From assembly GCA_013368375.1 (NCBI GenBank), contig JAACJP010000028.1, positions 554,121-618,120 of the forward strand: DNA of 64,000 nt, read 5' to 3'. Numbering within the stretch: the stretch's first letter is position 1; each line of letters begins with the position of its first letter. Of this stretch, positions 61,166 through 64,000 are shown in pieces. Both the position numbers and the translations under genes were made by a program. Source of the DNA: Tricholomella constricta (lineage: Eukaryota > Basidiomycota > Agaricomycetes > Agaricales > Lyophyllaceae). Under the pieces are notes generated by a model. It made no database searches, was not told the DNA's origin, and was given only the letters and a program-made list of their open reading frames with translations.

Positions 61166-62847
61166 ATGCTTACTTCTCTACCTTCCGACATCGTGTTCTA
61201 CATATACCGCCAGCTGCAACTTTCCCTTAGGCCTGAGGACGAACAGAACAAACCAAAGCATGCTGAGCTGATTGCTTTGTCGTCTACTTGTTCGTATCTA
61301 AGAACCATCGTCCTTCCCATCTTGTTCAAAGAAACATATAATTGGAGCGTTGGGATGTGTCCCACAGACGCTGAACGAGATAAGCATTACCGTGCAATAG
61401 GTCAGAGAGGAGAAATGCAATTACCGTCCGAGCTGTGGCCTCCTACAGTGTGGCCATATATTCAGTAAGGCCCTTCACATCGCCTTTACAATAACTGACT
61501 TTCAAATTTTGACAAGGAAACTGCATGTTCAGAACTACTTACGTGGGGAATTGCGAGCTGATTTCATGGCTGTCCAGCCTGTGCTGCCACATCTAGTCAA
61601 TCTCAATCACCTTCGCCTCCTGCTCTTCTACCCACCTCCGGAAGCGCTGCTGCTTTCTGCATCGACTCTATCTCAGCTGAAGACTCTGGAGCTCGTGTGT
61701 TGCCGCCTTGACGGACCAAGCTTGTTGCATGCCTTTTCGCGGTTATCTCACCTGTCTTCCCTCACCTTCACCGTATATGACCAGAGACCATCGAATATCA
61801 ACGTCGTAGAGGAGCACAAAAATGTTGCCGATATCCTTCGAAGTTTAGGGCCAATTCTTAGCCACTTAACGATCGCTGGAGATCTCATCGATTTCGAGAC
61901 GCTGGCGACGATCAATTGGCCGCAGCTACACACCCTTCGGTTGGTCAACCACGTACCCGAAGGAAAGACCATACCACTTCCTATCGTCGTGTCGCGAATG
62001 CCATTGCTGCGCACTCTTGGATACGATTTCTGTGCAGGCGAAGAGCCCCGTGATCCTACCCTATATTGTCATGATGGCCAAGGGAACCTCCCGTTTCCGC
62101 GTTTGTCATCTGTCCTTCCAGGCCTGACATCACTCTCGATATCGAACGTCCAAACTGAGGATAAGATTGTCGAGCAGCTTCCTGGTAGTTTGCAAGTCTT
62201 GCGAGTGGTGGCACGTCGCGACCCTTTCTATTTCTGTGACCCATGGGACGACTTTCGTTATAACTACTCTTCGCTCAACGAACGCAATACTTTTCGCTGG
62301 ATTGACGCTGCAGCCAAGCTGACATGCCTCATGGAGCTGGCGTTGACTCTGGAGAATGCGCCATCGCCCAGCGTTCTTGCTGCGATAGCATCGGCGTGTC
62401 CGCGACTCCGGATCCTCGAACTCGAACAAGCCAGCTTTGAGACCAATTCAGAAGAATCACCGTATACCACCGTACGTCATGCCTACTGGTGTGATTGTTT
62501 CGCTGCTAATACTCTCAATTCTCTCAAAGGAATCCCTTATCGAACCTCTCATCCAGCTCCATGACCTTCGCGATCTTCGCATCACCATGGAAATCGGTGT
62601 ACACAATCCGGCTAGCAAATATCACCCCTTATACGAGTCGGTGCTCGTTGCCAAACGTTCCCTATTACAGGAAAATGGGTTGTTGTTCGCCGAGAGACTT
62701 TGTAGCCTCGAGTCCATCAGTTTTCTTTACCATAACGTGAAACTCTCGCTTTATAGCCTCAATCGACATTCCGTGTGGTACAAGATGGATGTAGTGCGCG
62801 GAAAAACCGGACAGCCGCCCTTTGTCCAGTTCTCGATGTATGTGTAA
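61166..62847 (+). CDS. F-box/LRR-like protein
   Basis: Three exons: 61166-61464, 61517-62471, 62530-62847, phases consistent. It starts MLTSLPSDIVFYIYRQLQ, an F-box-like LPxDIxxxIxxxL opening followed by LIALSSTCSYLRTIVLPILF. Leucine-rich repeats follow (VNLNHLRLLLFYPPPEALLL; LSQLKTLELVCCRLDGPSLL; WPQLHTLRLVNHVPEG; LPGLTSLSISNVQTEDKI; CPRLRILELEQASF; LHDLRDLRITMEIG). Mushroom-forming fungi have large families of such proteins, generally thought to be SCF ubiquitin-ligase substrate receptors. The F-box is weak and lacks some consensus residues, so it could be an F-box-like protein with another role. Length about 520 residues, typical. No break seen. Confidence 0.8.
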
Positions 62848-63715
62848 ACCGTAGCACTCCACCATCCGGTATCAGCACACCCATATAGTACAAGGAAACG
62901 ATTTGTATAAGGATCAGTGATCTGGAAAAATCTATACACGTTGAAGCAATCGGTTCATGATGCCCTTAATGATGTGATGCGGCAGCCTTCGCCTGTGAAA
63001 AGATAGTTCTGGGCAGGTATGATGTTCGAATGGCGATAGACATGCAGGATCTAGAGGTCTGGAAGCAGGGCGGGGAAGACGAGGGGAGTCCTGTGTGGCG
63101 CGCGTGCGCGGAGGGTCTGTAAAATGATCCGACCTGTCTCTTTGGGGTCTCTTGCGAGCGCAAGGTGAATCTCTCAAACAGCTTTGGTTTTGGAGGTGTC
63201 TGTAAATGGATACATAGCGCGTGATACGGGCATGATGTCGGAGCCATCGGGTGTGTAAACATATTCCGCTTGCCAGAAAATCGCAAGTACGGCAAGAAAA
63301 TCAGGTATTTCGGCCATGAGATCCATCATACCCTCATCGTGTGCCAGCAGGGTAATGGTGCTACAACTCGCACTGCGCTAACGGAGGCGACTTCCGGCGT
63401 GGACTCTGTGTGGCGATTCTTTTGGGAAGAGCACTCGACTTTAATTTGTTTCAGAAATGCAGGCGGACTTGCGAGGGTTTCTGGAGAACCGTCGGTGGCA
63501 AGGTCCTAGAGCATCACGGAATAGCGGGATAGCCGGAGATCATATCTTTCTATAGCTAGTTTTCATGGCGGTGAAAACAAGTCTCCGTGACGAGATCACA
63601 CAACACGTGCTGTGACGAGCCCTTATCTTATCAGTCACGTCATGGGGCTTCGACGCGTCTGGCGCCAAGCGTCTACAGGTCTCAGAGTTACTGCGACAAC
63701 GCTGCACCGTTCGCT
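62848..63715. other. Intergenic, nothing recognised
   Basis: 870 bases with only short overlapping frames on both strands. None resembles a known family and none shows consistent splice joins. Probably the 3' UTR of the F-box-like gene and the promoter of the next gene. Confidence 0.5.
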
Positions 63716-64000
63716 ATGCAGAACCCCCAGCACGACATCAAAAATGTCCTCCATCGCCTCTTGACTGCAGAATCTCCAAACGTCCAGAAGGACACCCTGA
63801 ACAAGTACTTTACTGAGGACGTTGCCTTTCGCAGCCCGTTCTTCCATATCGCTCCCAGGCACCTCTCCAGGGAGGACGTACTGGGCGTTTATCAGTGCGT
63901 AGGGAGACTTTTATTGCCTGAACTCAATCTTACGTGAGGTATGAAATGTAGGTGGTACCGTGTAATGTCCCCCAAAAATCAGGTCGACGTGACCAACATC
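63716..64000 (+). CDS. SigF-like NTF2-fold domain protein, partial
   Basis: 5' end of a gene cut by the window edge. Exon 1 63716-63894 (MQNPQHDIKNVLHRLLTAES, then TLNKYFTEDVAFRSPFFHIA), intron 63895-63951 (GTGCGT...TAG), exon 2 from 63952 (WYRVMSPKNQVDVTNI). The opening, the YF(T)xDxxFxxPFF segment and the YxWYRxMSPK block match the conserved fungal protein family annotated as having a SigF-like NTF2-like domain. These are small cone-shaped folds, mostly of unknown role. The start at 63716 gives the usual N-terminus. The rest lies beyond 64000. Confidence 0.75.

Overview
The window looks like the nuclear genome of a basidiomycete fungus, probably an Agaricomycete. Genes have several short GT-AG introns (about 50-110 bp), the housekeeping proteins are eukaryotic (a PRP46/PLRG1-type splicing WD40 protein and TFIIS), and the middle is filled with chromodomain Ty3/gypsy and Ty1/copia LTR retrotransposons. 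No RNA genes or CRISPR arrays were seen.

Layout. 1-7.3 kb is gene-dense: a disordered protein of unknown function (508-1596 +), PRP46 (2191-3847 -), TFIIS (4107-5500 +) and an HNH-nuclease-domain gene (5671-7275 -). 7.3-9.0 kb is intergenic with a (TAG)9 microsatellite and a fragment of a non-LTR retrotransposon. 9.0-55.9 kb is a four-level nest of five LTR elements. 55.9-57.75 kb is a second copy of the TFIIS 3' end plus the HNH gene, truncated at its 5' end. 57.9-64 kb holds a conserved unknown gene, an F-box/LRR-like gene and the start of a SigF/NTF2-like gene.

The nest, dated by target-site duplications (TSDs). GypA1 (plus strand, old, full of nonsense codons) was hit by the copia element Cop1 (19163-44639, TSD CGGAT). 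The gag of Cop1 was hit by GypA2 (20752-40753, minus strand, apparently identical LTRs, TSD CCACA). The gag of GypA2 was hit by GypB1 (30421-39880, TSD GTAGA). GypB2 (44759-55266, minus strand, TSD CTCAG) landed separately in the third ORF of GypA1. The 3' LTR of GypA1 is missing, and the element stops exactly at the edge of the host duplication.

Notable biology. Family A (GypA1, GypA2) carries a large third ORF after pol, has an in-frame UGA-CUC between gag-pro and pol in both copies, keeps a covarying LTR stem-loop, and in GypA1 is saturated with perfect short hairpins. Family B (GypB1, GypB2) has a textbook -1 frameshift signal (GGGAAAC, 6-nt spacer, 9-bp stem), a primer site complementary to its own predicted mRNA 5' end (Tf1-like self-priming), two tandem retropepsin domains in pol, and an intron-containing gene on the antisense strand between pol and the 3' LTR.
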